Below are positions 39,316-48,870 of a DNA stretch of 64,000 nucleotides, piece by piece. The notes beneath the pieces were generated by a model, which saw only the letters and a list, made by a program, of their open reading frames with translations, did not search any database and was not told the origin of the DNA. The position numbers and the translations under genes are program-made. Numbering within the stretch: position 1 is the stretch's first letter; the number at the start of each line of letters is the position of its first letter. Origin of the DNA: Luethyella okanaganae (GTDB lineage: Bacteria; Actinomycetota; Actinomycetes; Actinomycetales; Microbacteriaceae). The stretch is taken from NCBI RefSeq assembly GCF_042660285.1, contig NZ_JBHSTP010000001.1, forward strand, positions 372,001 through 436,000, written 5' to 3'.

Positions 39316-42300
39316 TCAGAGGGTGAGGGCTTGGCGGATGAGTTCCGTCTGCTCGGCCGCGTGCCGTTTCGCCGATCCGGCCGCCGGGGACGCCGAGGCT
39401 GGACGGGAGATGACGCCGACAGGGCGGGTGCCCAGCTTGTTCGTCTCAAGGCAGAAGAACGGCCAGGCGCCCTGGTTCTCCGGCTCATCCTGCACCCAGT
39501 AGATCTCGGCGTTCGGATACTGGCCGGCCGTGCTTGCGAGCTCGGCGCCGGGAAGCGGGTAGAACTGCTCGAGGCGCACGAGGGCGATCTCGGGGTTCGG
39601 ACTCTTCTCGAGCTCGGCGAGCAGGTCGTAGTAGAGCTTGCCTGCCATGAACAGCACGCGCTTCACAGCGGCCTTGTCGGTGACGCGAGCATCATCGATC
39701 ACCGGTTCGAACTTTCCGGTCGTGAAGTCGGCGACGACGCTCGACGCCCCGCGCAGCCTCAGCATCGCCTTCGGGGTGAAGACGATGAGGGGACGCCGCG
39801 GGCGCATATACGCCTGCCGACGCAGCAGATGGAAATAAGATGCGGGGGTCGATGGCCGGGCGACCGTCATGTTGTTCTCCGCGCACAACTGGAGGTAACG
39901 CTCGATCCGGGCGGAGGAGTGGTCCGGCCCCTGCCCCTCGTAACCGTGCGGCAAGAGCAGAACCACGCTCGAGCGCTGTCCCCACTTCTGCTCGGCCGAG
40001 GAGATGAACTCGTCGATGATGGTCTGCGCGCCGTTGGCGAAGTCGCCGAACTGCGCCTCCCAGAGCACGAGGGCGTCGGCACGTTCCACCGAATAGCCGT
40101 ACTCGAAGCCCATCGCCGCATACTCACTGAGCAGTGAATCGTAGATCCAGAACCGGGCCTGGTTCTCGCTCAGATTCGCGAGCGGCAGCCATTCCTGACC
40201 GTTCACCCGGTCGTGCAGAACCGCGTGCCGCTGCACGAAGGTTCCGCGGCGCGCGTCCTGACCGGCGAAACGCACCGGAGTGCCCTCGATGAGGAGCGAG
40301 CCGAGCGCGAGGAGCTCGCCGAAGCCCCAGTCGATGTTGCCGTTGCGGCTCATGTCGAGTCGCTTCTGCAGCAATTGCTGGAGCTTGGGGTGCACAGTGA
40401 AGCCGGCCGGCTTGTTATTGAACGCGTCGCCGATGAGGTGCACGACGGCCTCGGAGACGCCTGTGGTCTCCGGTTCGCCGACCGCGTTCACCGCAGCGCC
40501 CTTCTTCTCGTCGATGACGATCGACATCGAGTTCGTCTGCGCGGCGTGCGTCTCCATGAATGCACGCTCGAGGCGGTCCTGGAAGTCGCGGTGCGCGGCC
40601 TCGTACTCCTCCTCGGTGATGTCACCACGACCGACGAGCGCCTCGGTGTAGAGCTTGCGCACCGACCGCTTCGCCTCGATGAGGTTGTACATGAGCGGTT
40701 GCGTCATCGAGGGGTCGTCGCCCTCGTTGTGACCGCGGCGACGGTAGCAGACGAGGTCGATGACGACGTCTCTCTTGAACTCCTGGCGGTACTCGAACGC
40801 GAGCTCGGCGACCCGCACGACGGCCTCGGGGTCGTCGCCGTTCACATGGAAGATCGGTGCCTGGATGGTCTTGGCCACATCGGTCGAGTAGATGGACGTG
40901 CGCCCCTCGCCAGGAGGAGTCGTGAAGCCGACCTGGTTGTTGACGACGACATGGATGGTGCCGCCCGTGCGATAGCCGCGCAGCTGGGACATCTGCAGTG
41001 TTTCGAGCACGACGCCTTGGCCAGCCATCGCAGCGTCGCCATGGATGAGCACGGGGAGCGTTGAGAAGGTGCCGATGGGCTTTCGGTCCTGTTTGGCGCG
41101 AACGATGCCTTCGAGCACGCCGTCGACGGCCTCGAGATGCGAGGGGTTCGCGGCGAGGTAGACCGGGATCTCCTCCCCGTTCGCGCCACGGAACACTCCC
41201 TCAGTGCCGAGATGGTACTTGACATCGCCCGAGCCCTGCACGGTCTTCGGGTCCTGGGTGCCCTCGAACTCCTGGAAGATCTGACCATAGGTCTTGCCTG
41301 CGATGTTGGTGAGCACGTTGAGGCGGCCGCGGTGGGCCATCCCGATCGCGACCTCGTCGAGACCGTTCTCTGCAGCGCCCTGCAGAATCGAGTCGAGGAG
41401 CGCGATGGTCGACTCGCCGCCTTCGAGGCTGAACCTTTTCTGGCCGACGTACTTGGTCTGCAAAAAGGTCTCGAAGGCCTCGGCCTCGTTGAGCTTGCCG
41501 AGGATGCGCATCTGCTCGTCGTGCGTCGGCTTCTCGTACTTGCGCTCGACCTTGGACTGAACCCACCTGCGTTGGGCGGGATCCTGGATGTGCATGTATT
41601 CGATGCCGGTCGTGCGGCAGTACGAATCGCGGAGCACGCCCAGGATGTCGCGCAGCAGCGCGGAACGCTTGTCGCCGAAGCCGCCCGTCACGAACTCACG
41701 GTCGAGGTCCCAGAAGGTGAGTCCGTGCGTTGAGATGTCGAGGTCGGGGTGCGAACGCTGCACATACTCGAGCGGGTCGATGTCGGCCATGAGGTGGCCG
41801 CGTACGCGGAAGGCGTTGATGAGCTCCTGCACGCGGGCCGTCTTGTCGATGGCGCTCGCGATGTCGACGCTGATGTCCGGCGCCCACTCGATCGGAGAGT
41901 ACGGGATGCGCAGGGCGGCGAAGATGTCGCTGTAGAAGGTGCGCTGACCGGTGAGCAGCTCGTGCACGACCTTGAGGAACTCGCCGGAACCCGCGCCCTG
42001 GATGACGCGGTGGTCGTAGGTGCTGGTCAGAGTGATGGTCTTGCCGATGGCGAGACCGGCCAGGGTCTTCTCGCTCGAACCCTGGAATTCTGCCGGATAC
42101 TCGAGCGCGCCGGCTCCGATGATGCAGCCCTGGCCCTTCATCAGACGGGGAACAGAGTGCACGGTGCCGATGCCGCCCGGATTCGTGAGCGAGATCGTGG
42201 AGCCGGCGAAATCGTCGGCTGTGAGCTTGTTGTTGCGTGCGCGCTGCACGAGGTCTTCATAGGCGGCGAGGTATTCGCCGAAGGTCATGGTGTCCGCTCG

Positions 42301-43149
42301 CCTGATCGCGGGGACCAGCAGGGCGCGTGAGCCGTCTGGCTTGGGGAGGTCGATCGCGATGCCGAGGCCGACGTGCGCCGGCTTGACGACCGACGGTTTG
42401 CCGTCTACCTGTTCGTAGAACACGTTCTGGCTCGGGAAGATCTTGAGCGCCTGCACGAGCGCCCAACCGATGAGGTGGGTGAACGACACCTTGCCGCCGC
42501 GGGTGCGCTTGAGATGGTTGTTGATGACGATGCGGTTGTCGATCATGAGCTTTGCCGGGATCGTGCGCACGCTCGTCGCGGTCGGAACGGCCAGACTCGC
42601 ATCCATATTGGTCGCGAGCGACTTGGCCATGCCACGCAGGGGGGTGATCACATCCTGTGCCTGCTCGGCCTGCTCCCCGCTGATGACGGGTTGCGGGCTC
42701 GTAATGGGCACATCGGCTGGCACAGGCTCGGGCTTCGGCGCCAGCGAGGTGGTCTTCGCCGCGGGCTGGCTGCCGATGATCGGGATCGGCGCGGTGATCG
42801 GATGCGTCGGCGGCGCCGGTTCGTGGTCTTTCTGGGTCTCGGCTGGAGCAGCAGGAGTGGCGGGCTCGGCGGGCTCGGCGACAGTGGCGGCAGGCGTCTC
42901 CGCAGGGGTCCCGGGGTGCTCTGCTGCGGTCCCGGTCTGGGCATCCACCTGGGCATCCACCGAGGCATCCACCGGGGCGGACGGTGACGCGGGAGGCTGG
43001 TAGCTCTCGAGAATCGACCACCATGAGCGGTCGACCAAGTTCTTGTCGATGAGGTACTTCTCGTACATCTCGTCGACGAGCCATTCATTGGCTCCATATT
43101 CGCCCGACACTGTTTCGTCGGAACCCGATCCGGTCAACTGGCTCGACAC
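39316..43149 (-). CDS. kgd: Multifunctional 2-oxoglutarate dehydrogenase E1/E2 (Kgd/SucA)
   Basis: A fused TCA-cycle enzyme of about 1277 residues. The order is: N-terminal E1 motif (GANEWLVDEMYEKYL), a Pro/Ala-rich linker near 50-170, an E2-like succinyltransferase domain (residues about 190-420, with DHRVIQGAGSGEFLK), then the thiamine diphosphate E1 domain (EVAIGMAHRGRLNVLTNIAG; HGDAAMAGQGVVLETLQMS; LLLPHGYEGQGPDHSSARIE). It lacks a lipoyl domain, as in mycobacteria, where lipoyl groups come from the pyruvate complex. The GTG at 43149 is chosen; a GTG at 43188 is also in frame, and neither has a strong ribosome-binding site. Confidence 0.95.
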   Translation of the reverse strand: MSSQLTGSGSDETVSGEYGANEWLVDEMYEKYLIDKNLVDRSWWSILESYQPPASPSAPVDASVDAQVDAQTGTAAEHPGTPAETPAATVAEPAEPATPAAPAETQKDHEPAPPTHPITAPIPIIGSQPAAKTTSLAPKPEPVPADVPITSPQPVISGEQAEQAQDVITPLRGMAKSLATNMDASLAVPTATSVRTIPAKLMIDNRIVINNHLKRTRGGKVSFTHLIGWALVQALKIFPSQNVFYEQVDGKPSVVKPAHVGLGIAIDLPKPDGSRALLVPAIRRADTMTFGEYLAAYEDLVQRARNNKLTADDFAGSTISLTNPGGIGTVHSVPRLMKGQGCIIGAGALEYPAEFQGSSEKTLAGLAIGKTITLTSTYDHRVIQGAGSGEFLKVVHELLTGQRTFYSDIFAALRIPYSPIEWAPDISVDIASAIDKTARVQELINAFRVRGHLMADIDPLEYVQRSHPDLDISTHGLTFWDLDREFVTGGFGDKRSALLRDILGVLRDSYCRTTGIEYMHIQDPAQRRWVQSKVERKYEKPTHDEQMRILGKLNEAEAFETFLQTKYVGQKRFSLEGGESTIALLDSILQGAAENGLDEVAIGMAHRGRLNVLTNIAGKTYGQIFQEFEGTQDPKTVQGSGDVKYHLGTEGVFRGANGEEIPVYLAANPSHLEAVDGVLEGIVRAKQDRKPIGTFSTLPVLIHGDAAMAGQGVVLETLQMSQLRGYRTGGTIHVVVNNQVGFTTPPGEGRTSIYSTDVAKTIQAPIFHVNGDDPEAVVRVAELAFEYRQEFKRDVVIDLVCYRRRGHNEGDDPSMTQPLMYNLIEAKRSVRKLYTEALVGRGDITEEEYEAAHRDFQDRLERAFMETHAAQTNSMSIVIDEKKGAAVNAVGEPETTGVSEAVVHLIGDAFNNKPAGFTVHPKLQQLLQKRLDMSRNGNIDWGFGELLALGSLLIEGTPVRFAGQDARRGTFVQRHAVLHDRVNGQEWLPLANLSENQARFWIYDSLLSEYAAMGFEYGYSVERADALVLWEAQFGDFANGAQTIIDEFISSAEQKWGQRSSVVLLLPHGYEGQGPDHSSARIERYLQLCAENNMTVARPSTPASYFHLLRRQAYMRPRRPLIVFTPKAMLRLRGASSVVADFTTGKFEPVIDDARVTDKAAVKRVLFMAGKLYYDLLAELEKSPNPEIALVRLEQFYPLPGAELASTAGQYPNAEIYWVQDEPENQGAWPFFCLETNKLGTRPVGVISRPASASPAAGSAKRHAAEQTELIRQALTL

Positions 43150-43284
43150 AGCCGATCGCCCACTCTCTCCGTTGATTCTGGATGTCACATGCTGCGTCGC
43201 AGGGGCGCAGACGTTCTGCTCGTCAAGCCTAATCCTCTTTGCAGAAGGCTGCGGTCAGGCTGCCGGGGGGATAACGTTGTCGGC

Positions 43285-44724
43285 ATGGAGTTCTATCGCA
43301 CGGCTCCGAGCCATGATCTGACGTACTCGGACGTCTTCCTCGTCCCCAGCCGGTCGGCGGTGACGAGCCGTCTCGACGTCTCCCTCGCCCCCGGCGACGG
43401 GACGGGAGCCACCATCCCGATCGTGTCGGCGAACATGAACTCTGTGACCGGTCCGCGGCTGGCCGCTAGCCTGGCCAGGCGCGGCGGCCTGGGTGTGCTG
43501 CCGCAGGACATGCACCTGCAGGACCTCGACGCCGCCATCCGCTGGGTCAAGGCTCAGTCGGTGCGATTCGACACCCCTCTCGTGCTGCGGCCCGGCGACA
43601 CCGTGGCCGATGCGCTGCGCCAGCTTCCCGCTGTCGAAGGGCACGGCATCGTGGTCCACGACGAGACCGGCGGCTACCTCGGCTGCATCGACGCAGCGCG
43701 ACTGGGCACGGCGTTGCCGGATGCCCGCCTCGGCGAACTGCTCCACGGTGCTCTCACCTCCCTCGATGCCGATGACGTCGACGGTCCGCGCACGGCTTTT
43801 GACGTCATGGTCGCGGCCGGCCTGGAGTTCGCGCCCGTGCTGCACCACGGAGCGGTGGTCGGAACGCTAAGCCGCAAGAGCGCCCTGCGTTCTACGATCT
43901 ACCAGCCGGCCGTCGACTCGGATGGTCGTCTGCTGGTCGCCGCCGCCGTCGGTATCAACGGCGATCTTGCCGCCAAGGCCCAGGCGCTCGCAGCGGCAGG
44001 CGTCGACGTTCTCGTCATCGACACTGCGCATGGCCACCAAGATGGCATGCTCCGTGCCCTGCGCATCGTCAAGGAGCTCGATCTGGGCGTGCCCGTCGTC
44101 GCCGGCAACATTGTCACGGCGGATGCGGTCGCCGACCTGGTCGAGGCGGGCGCCGACATCCTCAAGGTCGGCGTCGGCCCCGGCGCCATGTGCACAACCC
44201 GCATGATGACGGCCGTCGGCCGTCCGCAGTTCTCAGCCGTGCTCGAGACGGCGCAGGCTGCGCGCGAACTCGGCGTACACGTGTGGGCCGACGGTGGCGT
44301 GCGCTACCCCCGCGACGTCGCGCTCGCGCTCGCGGCGGGCGCGGCGTCCGTCATGATCGGTTCGTGGTTCGCGGGGACGATCGAGGCGCCAGGAACCCTC
44401 AGCAAGGATGCGAGCGGTCTCTTGTTCAAGGAGAGCTGGGGCATGGCGTCGACGAAGGCCGTCCAACAGCGCTTCGAGCGGCTCGACGCTTACGATCTCG
44501 CGCGCAAGACGCTCTTCGCCGAGGGCATCTCGTCGAGCAGCATCTACCTCGACCCGCTGCGGCCCTCCGTGGAGGACCTGCTCGACATGATCACCTCGGG
44601 AGTGCGCAGTTCCTTCACCTACGCCGGTGCGCGCAGCATCGACGAGTTCCACGAGCGCGCGCTCGTCGGCATCCAGTCCGCCGCCGGCTACGAGGAGGGC
44701 AAGGCGCTTCCCATCAGTTGGTAG
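43285..44724 (+). CDS. guaB1: GuaB1-family IMP dehydrogenase-related protein (GMP reductase-like)
   Basis: A 479-residue TIM-barrel enzyme. The catalytic loop is GPGAMCTTRMMTAVG with the active Cys, the flanking VVAGNIVTADAVADLVEAGA is typical, and a CBS pair is inserted in the barrel (about 95-200). GuaB1 of mycobacteria converts GMP back to IMP and is distinct from the IMP dehydrogenase GuaB2; that role is assumed here from family knowledge. The ATG at 43285 follows 135 bp shared with the divergent oxoglutarate dehydrogenase gene. Confidence 0.9.
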   Translation: MEFYRTAPSHDLTYSDVFLVPSRSAVTSRLDVSLAPGDGTGATIPIVSANMNSVTGPRLAASLARRGGLGVLPQDMHLQDLDAAIRWVKAQSVRFDTPLVLRPGDTVADALRQLPAVEGHGIVVHDETGGYLGCIDAARLGTALPDARLGELLHGALTSLDADDVDGPRTAFDVMVAAGLEFAPVLHHGAVVGTLSRKSALRSTIYQPAVDSDGRLLVAAAVGINGDLAAKAQALAAAGVDVLVIDTAHGHQDGMLRALRIVKELDLGVPVVAGNIVTADAVADLVEAGADILKVGVGPGAMCTTRMMTAVGRPQFSAVLETAQAARELGVHVWADGGVRYPRDVALALAAGAASVMIGSWFAGTIEAPGTLSKDASGLLFKESWGMASTKAVQQRFERLDAYDLARKTLFAEGISSSSIYLDPLRPSVEDLLDMITSGVRSSFTYAGARSIDEFHERALVGIQSAAGYEEGKALPISW

Positions 44725-44810
44725 CCGGTCGGCCTTCTCGTAAGATTCTCGCTCTCTTTTCTCGCCCTGTGGGTCGTGGACGCACACTCGGCGGCGGAAC
44801 ATGCGCTTGG

Positions 44811-44816
44811 TATACT
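44811..44816 (+). promoter_or_regulatory. Extended -10 upstream of the CNNM leader ORF
   Basis: TTGG then TATACT, a near-consensus extended -10 hexamer ending 10 nt before the leader-ORF ATG at 44827. The -35 region shows no good match. Confidence 0.55.
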
Positions 44817-44826
44817 GGGCCCCACA

Positions 44827-44904
44827 ATGGACGAACCTCCTTCTGCCAATTCGCCCAGCCATAGACCCCTGCCCGTGACCCGCGGGGGTGACGGCCATGT
44901 ATGA
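44827..44904 (+). CDS. Putative proline/acidic leader ORF upstream of the CNNM genes
   Basis: A 25-codon ORF (MDEPPSANSPSHRPLPV followed by TRGGDGHV) starting about 10 nt after a TATACT hexamer, so nearly leaderless. Its stop overlaps the start of the CNNM gene by 8 nt. Asp-Glu-Pro-Pro at the N-terminus resembles Glu-Pro-Asp-Pro of the Salmonella mgtL leader peptide that senses low magnesium. CCCG (44872-44875) and upstream CC can pair with CGGGGG (44883-44888), covering the Shine-Dalgarno of the next gene. Function is inference. Confidence 0.45.
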   Translation: MDEPPSANSPSHRPLPVTRGGDGHV

Positions 44905-46276
44905 GTGGATCATGCTCGGCATCGGCGTCATCCTGACCGTGGGAACGGGCTTCTTCGTCGCCAGCGAATTCGCGCTGGTCAATCTCGATCGCTCCGAACT
45001 CGAGGCGCGTCGCGAGCGCGGTGAAACCCGTCTTAGCATGACGATCGCGGCGCTCAAGATCACCTCGACTCACCTCTCGAGTGCGCAGCTCGGCATCACC
45101 CTCACGACGTTGCTCACCGGTTTCACGATGGAACCGGCGCTCACGAGCCTGCTGAAACCGGGATTCACGGCGCTCGGCGCGCCATCGGTCGTGGTTTCGG
45201 CGTTCTCGGCGACGATCGCGATCGTCGGCGTGACCCTGCTGTCGATGATCCTCGGCGAGCTCGTCCCGAAGAACTTCGCCCTCGCTCTCCCGATCGCGAC
45301 AGCGAAGTTCGTCATCCCGTTCCAGACGGTCTTCACGGTCGTCTTCAAAGCTGCCATCCTGTTACTGAACGGCAGCGCCAACGTGCTTCTCCGCGCTGTC
45401 GGCATCGAGCCGAAGGAGGAGCTCTCCGGAGCGCGTACAGCCGAGGAGCTGTCGTCACTCGTGCGCCGTTCGGCGAGCGCCGGCCTGCTCGAGAAGGACA
45501 CCGCGACCCTACTGAACCGCACGTTGCGATTCTCGGGCCACACCGCATCAGATGTGATGACGCCGCGTCCACGTATCGCGAGCGTGCAGCGCACCGCATC
45601 GGCCCAGACGGTTCTCGAGCTGGCGGCGCAGACCGGATACTCGCGATTCCCGGTGATCGACGAGAGCGCCGACGATGTCGTCGGTCTCGTGCACGTCAAG
45701 CAGGCCGTCGCCGTACCGCGCGAGAGACGGCCGGACGTGCCGGTCTCGGCTCTACAGTCACAAGCGTTGCGCGTTCCCGAGACGATGAAGCTCGACACGC
45801 TGCTCGGCGAGCTGCGCGGTCGCGGCTATCAGATGGCTGTCGTCGTCGACGAATACGGCGGAACCGCTGGCGTCGCGACCCTCGAAGACCTCGTCGAGGA
45901 GCTGGTCGGAGAGGTTGCCGACGAGCACGACCGTACGCGTGCCGGTGTCGTCCGCCAGCGCGACTCGTTGACCTTCCCCGGCATGCTCCGACCGGACGAA
46001 CTGCTCGAGCGCGCGGGCGTCGTGGTGCCGGAGGTGGGCCCGTACGAGACGGTCGCTGGCTTCGTCATGAGCGAGCTCGGACGGCTGCCGATCGTGGGGG
46101 ACACCGTTCTCATCGACGGGGGAGAACTCCGGGTGGAGCGTCTCGACGGGCGACGCATCGACAGGATCCGCTTCACCCCCGAGCCGGAAGAGGAGAACGG
46201 CGGGGGCGGGCGGAATCCGATCGATCGAGGCTCGACCCACTCGAGGGCACCCGAACGAGCGAGAGGCCGCTCATGA
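44897..46276 (+). CDS. CNNM/CorC-family membrane protein with CBS domains
   Basis: A 459-residue protein with an N-terminal CNNM (DUF21) domain of about four helices (GIGVILTVGTGFFVASEFAL; LGITLTTLLTGFTMEP; LGELVPKNFALALP), a CBS pair (DVMTPRPRIASVQRTASA; VVVDEYGGTAGVATLEDLVE) and a C-terminal CorC_HlyC domain (DELLERAGVVVPEVGPYETV). The family mediates Mg2+ (or Co2+) export or resistance in several bacteria. GGGGGTG precedes the ATG at 44897. The stop overlaps the second CNNM gene by 4 bp. Confidence 0.92.
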   Translation: MYEWIMLGIGVILTVGTGFFVASEFALVNLDRSELEARRERGETRLSMTIAALKITSTHLSSAQLGITLTTLLTGFTMEPALTSLLKPGFTALGAPSVVVSAFSATIAIVGVTLLSMILGELVPKNFALALPIATAKFVIPFQTVFTVVFKAAILLLNGSANVLLRAVGIEPKEELSGARTAEELSSLVRRSASAGLLEKDTATLLNRTLRFSGHTASDVMTPRPRIASVQRTASAQTVLELAAQTGYSRFPVIDESADDVVGLVHVKQAVAVPRERRPDVPVSALQSQALRVPETMKLDTLLGELRGRGYQMAVVVDEYGGTAGVATLEDLVEELVGEVADEHDRTRAGVVRQRDSLTFPGMLRPDELLERAGVVVPEVGPYETVAGFVMSELGRLPIVGDTVLIDGGELRVERLDGRRIDRIRFTPEPEEENGGGGRNPIDRGSTHSRAPERARGRS

Positions 46277-47328
46277 GCGACTGGGCCGGACTCGCCTGGC
46301 TGGTGGTGCTGCTCGTCGCCAACGCCTTCTTCGTCGGCGCCGAGTTCGCCGTCATCTCGGCGCGCCGTTCGCAGATCGAGCCCCTCGTCGAACAGGGTAG
46401 GCGCAGCGCGAAGACGGCGCTCTGGGCCATGGAGCACGCTACGCTCATGCTCGCCACCAGCCAGCTCGGGATCACCGTGTGCTCGCTGCTCATCCTCAAT
46501 GTGTCCGAGCCGGCGATCCACCACCTGCTCGAGCACCCGCTCGCCCTCACTGGTTGGCCTGAGGAGGCCATCGCGGCGATCGCCTTCGCGATCAGCCTGG
46601 TACTGGTCTCCTACCTGCATGTCGTGTTCGGCGAGATGGTTCCGAAGAACCTGTCGTTCTCGGTGCCCGACCGGGCCGTGCTCATTCTCGCGCCGCCGCT
46701 CGTCTTCATCGCCCGCATCCTCAAACCGGTCATCGTGGCGCTCAACGCCGCAGCGAACGGAGTGCTTCGGCTGTTCGGGGTCGAGCCCAAGAACGAGACG
46801 ACCAACACCTTCACCCTCGACGAGGTCGCGACGATCGTGAACCAGTCGACCCGCGAGGGTGTTCTGCGTGACAGCACGGGCGCGCTCAGCGCTGCTTTCG
46901 AGTTCACGGCCAAGAAGGTGAAGGACATCGCGCTGCCCGTGAGCGATCTCGTGAGCCTCGCCGAGACGGCCACACCGACAGACGTCGAACGAGCGGTGGC
47001 ACGACACGGGTTCTCCCGCTACGTGACCATCGATACGGAGGGCGAGCCCAGTGGATACCTCCACCTCAAGGACGTGATCGACGTCGACAGCGCACCCGGG
47101 TCGAAGCGATCGAGCTGGGACGAGCCGGTCCCGGCGAAGCGCATTCGTCAGCTCGTGTCGATCTTCGAGGAAACCGACCTCGAGGACGCCCTCTCGACCA
47201 TGCGGCGCAGCGGCACCCACCTCGCGCGGGCGTTCGACGTCGACGGGGCGACGAGCGGGGTGCTCTTTCTCGAGGACATCATCGAGGAGCTCGTCGGCGA
47301 GGTGCAGGACGCCACGCGACGGGTGTGA
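46273..47328 (+). CDS. Second CNNM-family protein with CBS pair, no CorC_HlyC domain
   Basis: A 351-residue paralogue of the preceding protein: CNNM membrane domain (LVANAFFVGAEFAVISARRS; LATSQLGITVCSLL; VFGEMVPKNLSFSVP), then a CBS pair ending in DVDGATSGVLFLEDIIEELV. It lacks the C-terminal CorC_HlyC domain of its neighbour. ATGA overlap shows operon coupling, and the two proteins may form a heterodimer, since CNNM proteins dimerise (inference). Substrate not determined. Confidence 0.92.
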   Translation: MSDWAGLAWLVVLLVANAFFVGAEFAVISARRSQIEPLVEQGRRSAKTALWAMEHATLMLATSQLGITVCSLLILNVSEPAIHHLLEHPLALTGWPEEAIAAIAFAISLVLVSYLHVVFGEMVPKNLSFSVPDRAVLILAPPLVFIARILKPVIVALNAAANGVLRLFGVEPKNETTNTFTLDEVATIVNQSTREGVLRDSTGALSAAFEFTAKKVKDIALPVSDLVSLAETATPTDVERAVARHGFSRYVTIDTEGEPSGYLHLKDVIDVDSAPGSKRSSWDEPVPAKRIRQLVSIFEETDLEDALSTMRRSGTHLARAFDVDGATSGVLFLEDIIEELVGEVQDATRRV

Positions 47329-47403
47329 GTCACGACTCGTCGTTCCGGATGGGAGCAGGCCGGCGTAAGCTCGGGAGCGGAGGTTATACGAGGAGGTCTT
47401 CTC

Positions 47404-47781
47404 ATGATGAATGCAACTCGGATGTTCGCCGTCCTGCCCGCGCAGGACATCACGCGAGCACGCACGTTCTACAGCGAAAAGTTCGGCATCGAGCCTGACG
47501 AGTCATCCGTGGAAGGCGACTTCTACCGGCTCACAGACGGCTTCACCTTCCTGCTCTACGAGACGCCATACGCCGGCACGGCTCAGAACACGGCCATGGG
47601 CTGGGAGACGGAGGACCTCGACACCGAGGTCGCGCGGCTCCGCTCGCTCGGGGTCGAGTTCCAGGACTACGACATTCCCGGACTCAAGACCGAGAACGGC
47701 ATCGCGACGACGGGGAGCGAGAAGGCGGCCTGGTTCACAGACAGCGAGGGCAATATCCTCGCCGTCTCGCAACGTCTCTAG
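47404..47781 (+). CDS. VOC (glyoxalase/bleomycin-resistance) family protein
   Basis: A 125-residue protein with the beta-alpha-beta-beta-beta repeats of the vicinal oxygen chelate fold: FAVLPAQDITRARTFYSEKF and AMGWETEDLDTEVARLRSLG, then GSEKAAWFTDSEGNILAVSQ. Substrate unknown; such proteins range from dioxygenases to thiol-transfer or antibiotic-binding proteins. AGGAGG is 7 nt before the ATG at 47404. Its stop is 1 nt from the stop of the convergent flavin oxidoreductase gene. Confidence 0.88.
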   Translation: MMNATRMFAVLPAQDITRARTFYSEKFGIEPDESSVEGDFYRLTDGFTFLLYETPYAGTAQNTAMGWETEDLDTEVARLRSLGVEFQDYDIPGLKTENGIATTGSEKAAWFTDSEGNILAVSQRL

Positions 47782-47782
47782 C

Positions 47783-48865
47783 TCAACTCGTCCAGCGGCC
47801 ACGCAAGTACTGCGGCGGCCAATAGTCGATCTCCGCGCCGAGTTCGTGAGCGGCGCGGAGGGCGAAGTGCGGGTCGCGCAGCATCTCCCGACCGAGCATG
47901 ACGGCGTCGGCCTGACCGGACGCGACGATCTGCTCGGCCTGCTGCGGCGTCGTGACGAGTCCGACGGCGTTGACCGCCACCGCCGCGCGCTCCCTGACGA
48001 ACTCGGCGAACGGCACTTGGTAGCCGGGACCCAGGGGAATGGGTGCTCCGGCGATGTTGCCGCCGCTCGAGATGTCGAAGAAGTCGGCGCCGGCCTTGCT
48101 CGCCCAGCCGGCGACGATAGCGGTCTGCTCCTCGTTCCAGCCGTTCTCGGCGTAGTCCGTTGCAGAGAATCGCACGAAGACGACCGTCTCCTCGCCGGCA
48201 CTCTCGCGCACCGCCGAGACGATACGAAGCAGGAACCTCGCCCGGTTCTCGAGGGTTCCTCCATACTCGTCGTTGCGCTCGTTGCTGAGCGGCGAGAGGA
48301 ACTGATGGATCAGATAGCCGTGCGCGGCGTGGATCTCCACGACGTCGAACCCGGCGTCGGCCGCCCTGCGCGCTCCGTCGGCGAAGGCGGCGACGATGCG
48401 CTCGATTCCGCTCGCGTCGAGAGCGGTGGGTTCGGTCAGGCCTGCGAAGGCCAGCGGCGACGCCGACACGGTCGGCCATCCTCCGTCTTCCGGCGCCATG
48501 CTGCCTCGGCGCTCGTGACCCCATTCCGGCCATACGGAGGCCTTGCGCCCTGCATGGGCGAGTTGAATGCCCGCCGCCGCGCCCTGTCCGTGCACGAAGG
48601 CGACGATCCGGGACCAGGCCTTCGCCTGCTCGTCGTTCCAGATTCCGGTGTCTTCGTCGGAGATCCGGCCTTCCGGATTCACCGCGGAGGCCTCGGCGAC
48701 CACGAGCCCCGCACCACCCGCCGCCATCGCACCGAGGTGCACGAGATGCCACTCGCGGGGCACCCCGTCTTTCTCCCTCACGGTGTACTGACACATCGGT
48801 GCCGCCCAGATGCGGTTGCGGACCGTCAAGCCGCGGATCGTGAGAGGCTCGAAGACGCCGGCCAT
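47783..48865 (-). CDS. Old-yellow-enzyme family NADH:flavin oxidoreductase (YqjM-like)
   Basis: A 360-residue FMN ene-reductase. RIWAAPMCQYTV contains the redox-tuning Cys of YqjM-type enzymes, EIHAAHGYLIHQFLSPLSN holds the substrate-binding His pair region, and NERNDEYGGTLENRARFLLR and ADAVMLGREMLRDPHFA (phosphate binding) are conserved. It reduces activated C=C bonds of enones; the natural substrate is unknown. The ATG at 48865 sits 5 bp after the HAD gene stop, so the two are co-transcribed. Confidence 0.93.
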   Translation of the reverse strand: MAGVFEPLTIRGLTVRNRIWAAPMCQYTVREKDGVPREWHLVHLGAMAAGGAGLVVAEASAVNPEGRISDEDTGIWNDEQAKAWSRIVAFVHGQGAAAGIQLAHAGRKASVWPEWGHERRGSMAPEDGGWPTVSASPLAFAGLTEPTALDASGIERIVAAFADGARRAADAGFDVVEIHAAHGYLIHQFLSPLSNERNDEYGGTLENRARFLLRIVSAVRESAGEETVVFVRFSATDYAENGWNEEQTAIVAGWASKAGADFFDISSGGNIAGAPIPLGPGYQVPFAEFVRERAAVAVNAVGLVTTPQQAEQIVASGQADAVMLGREMLRDPHFALRAAHELGAEIDYWPPQYLRGRWTS

Positions 48866-48870
48866 CTGGA

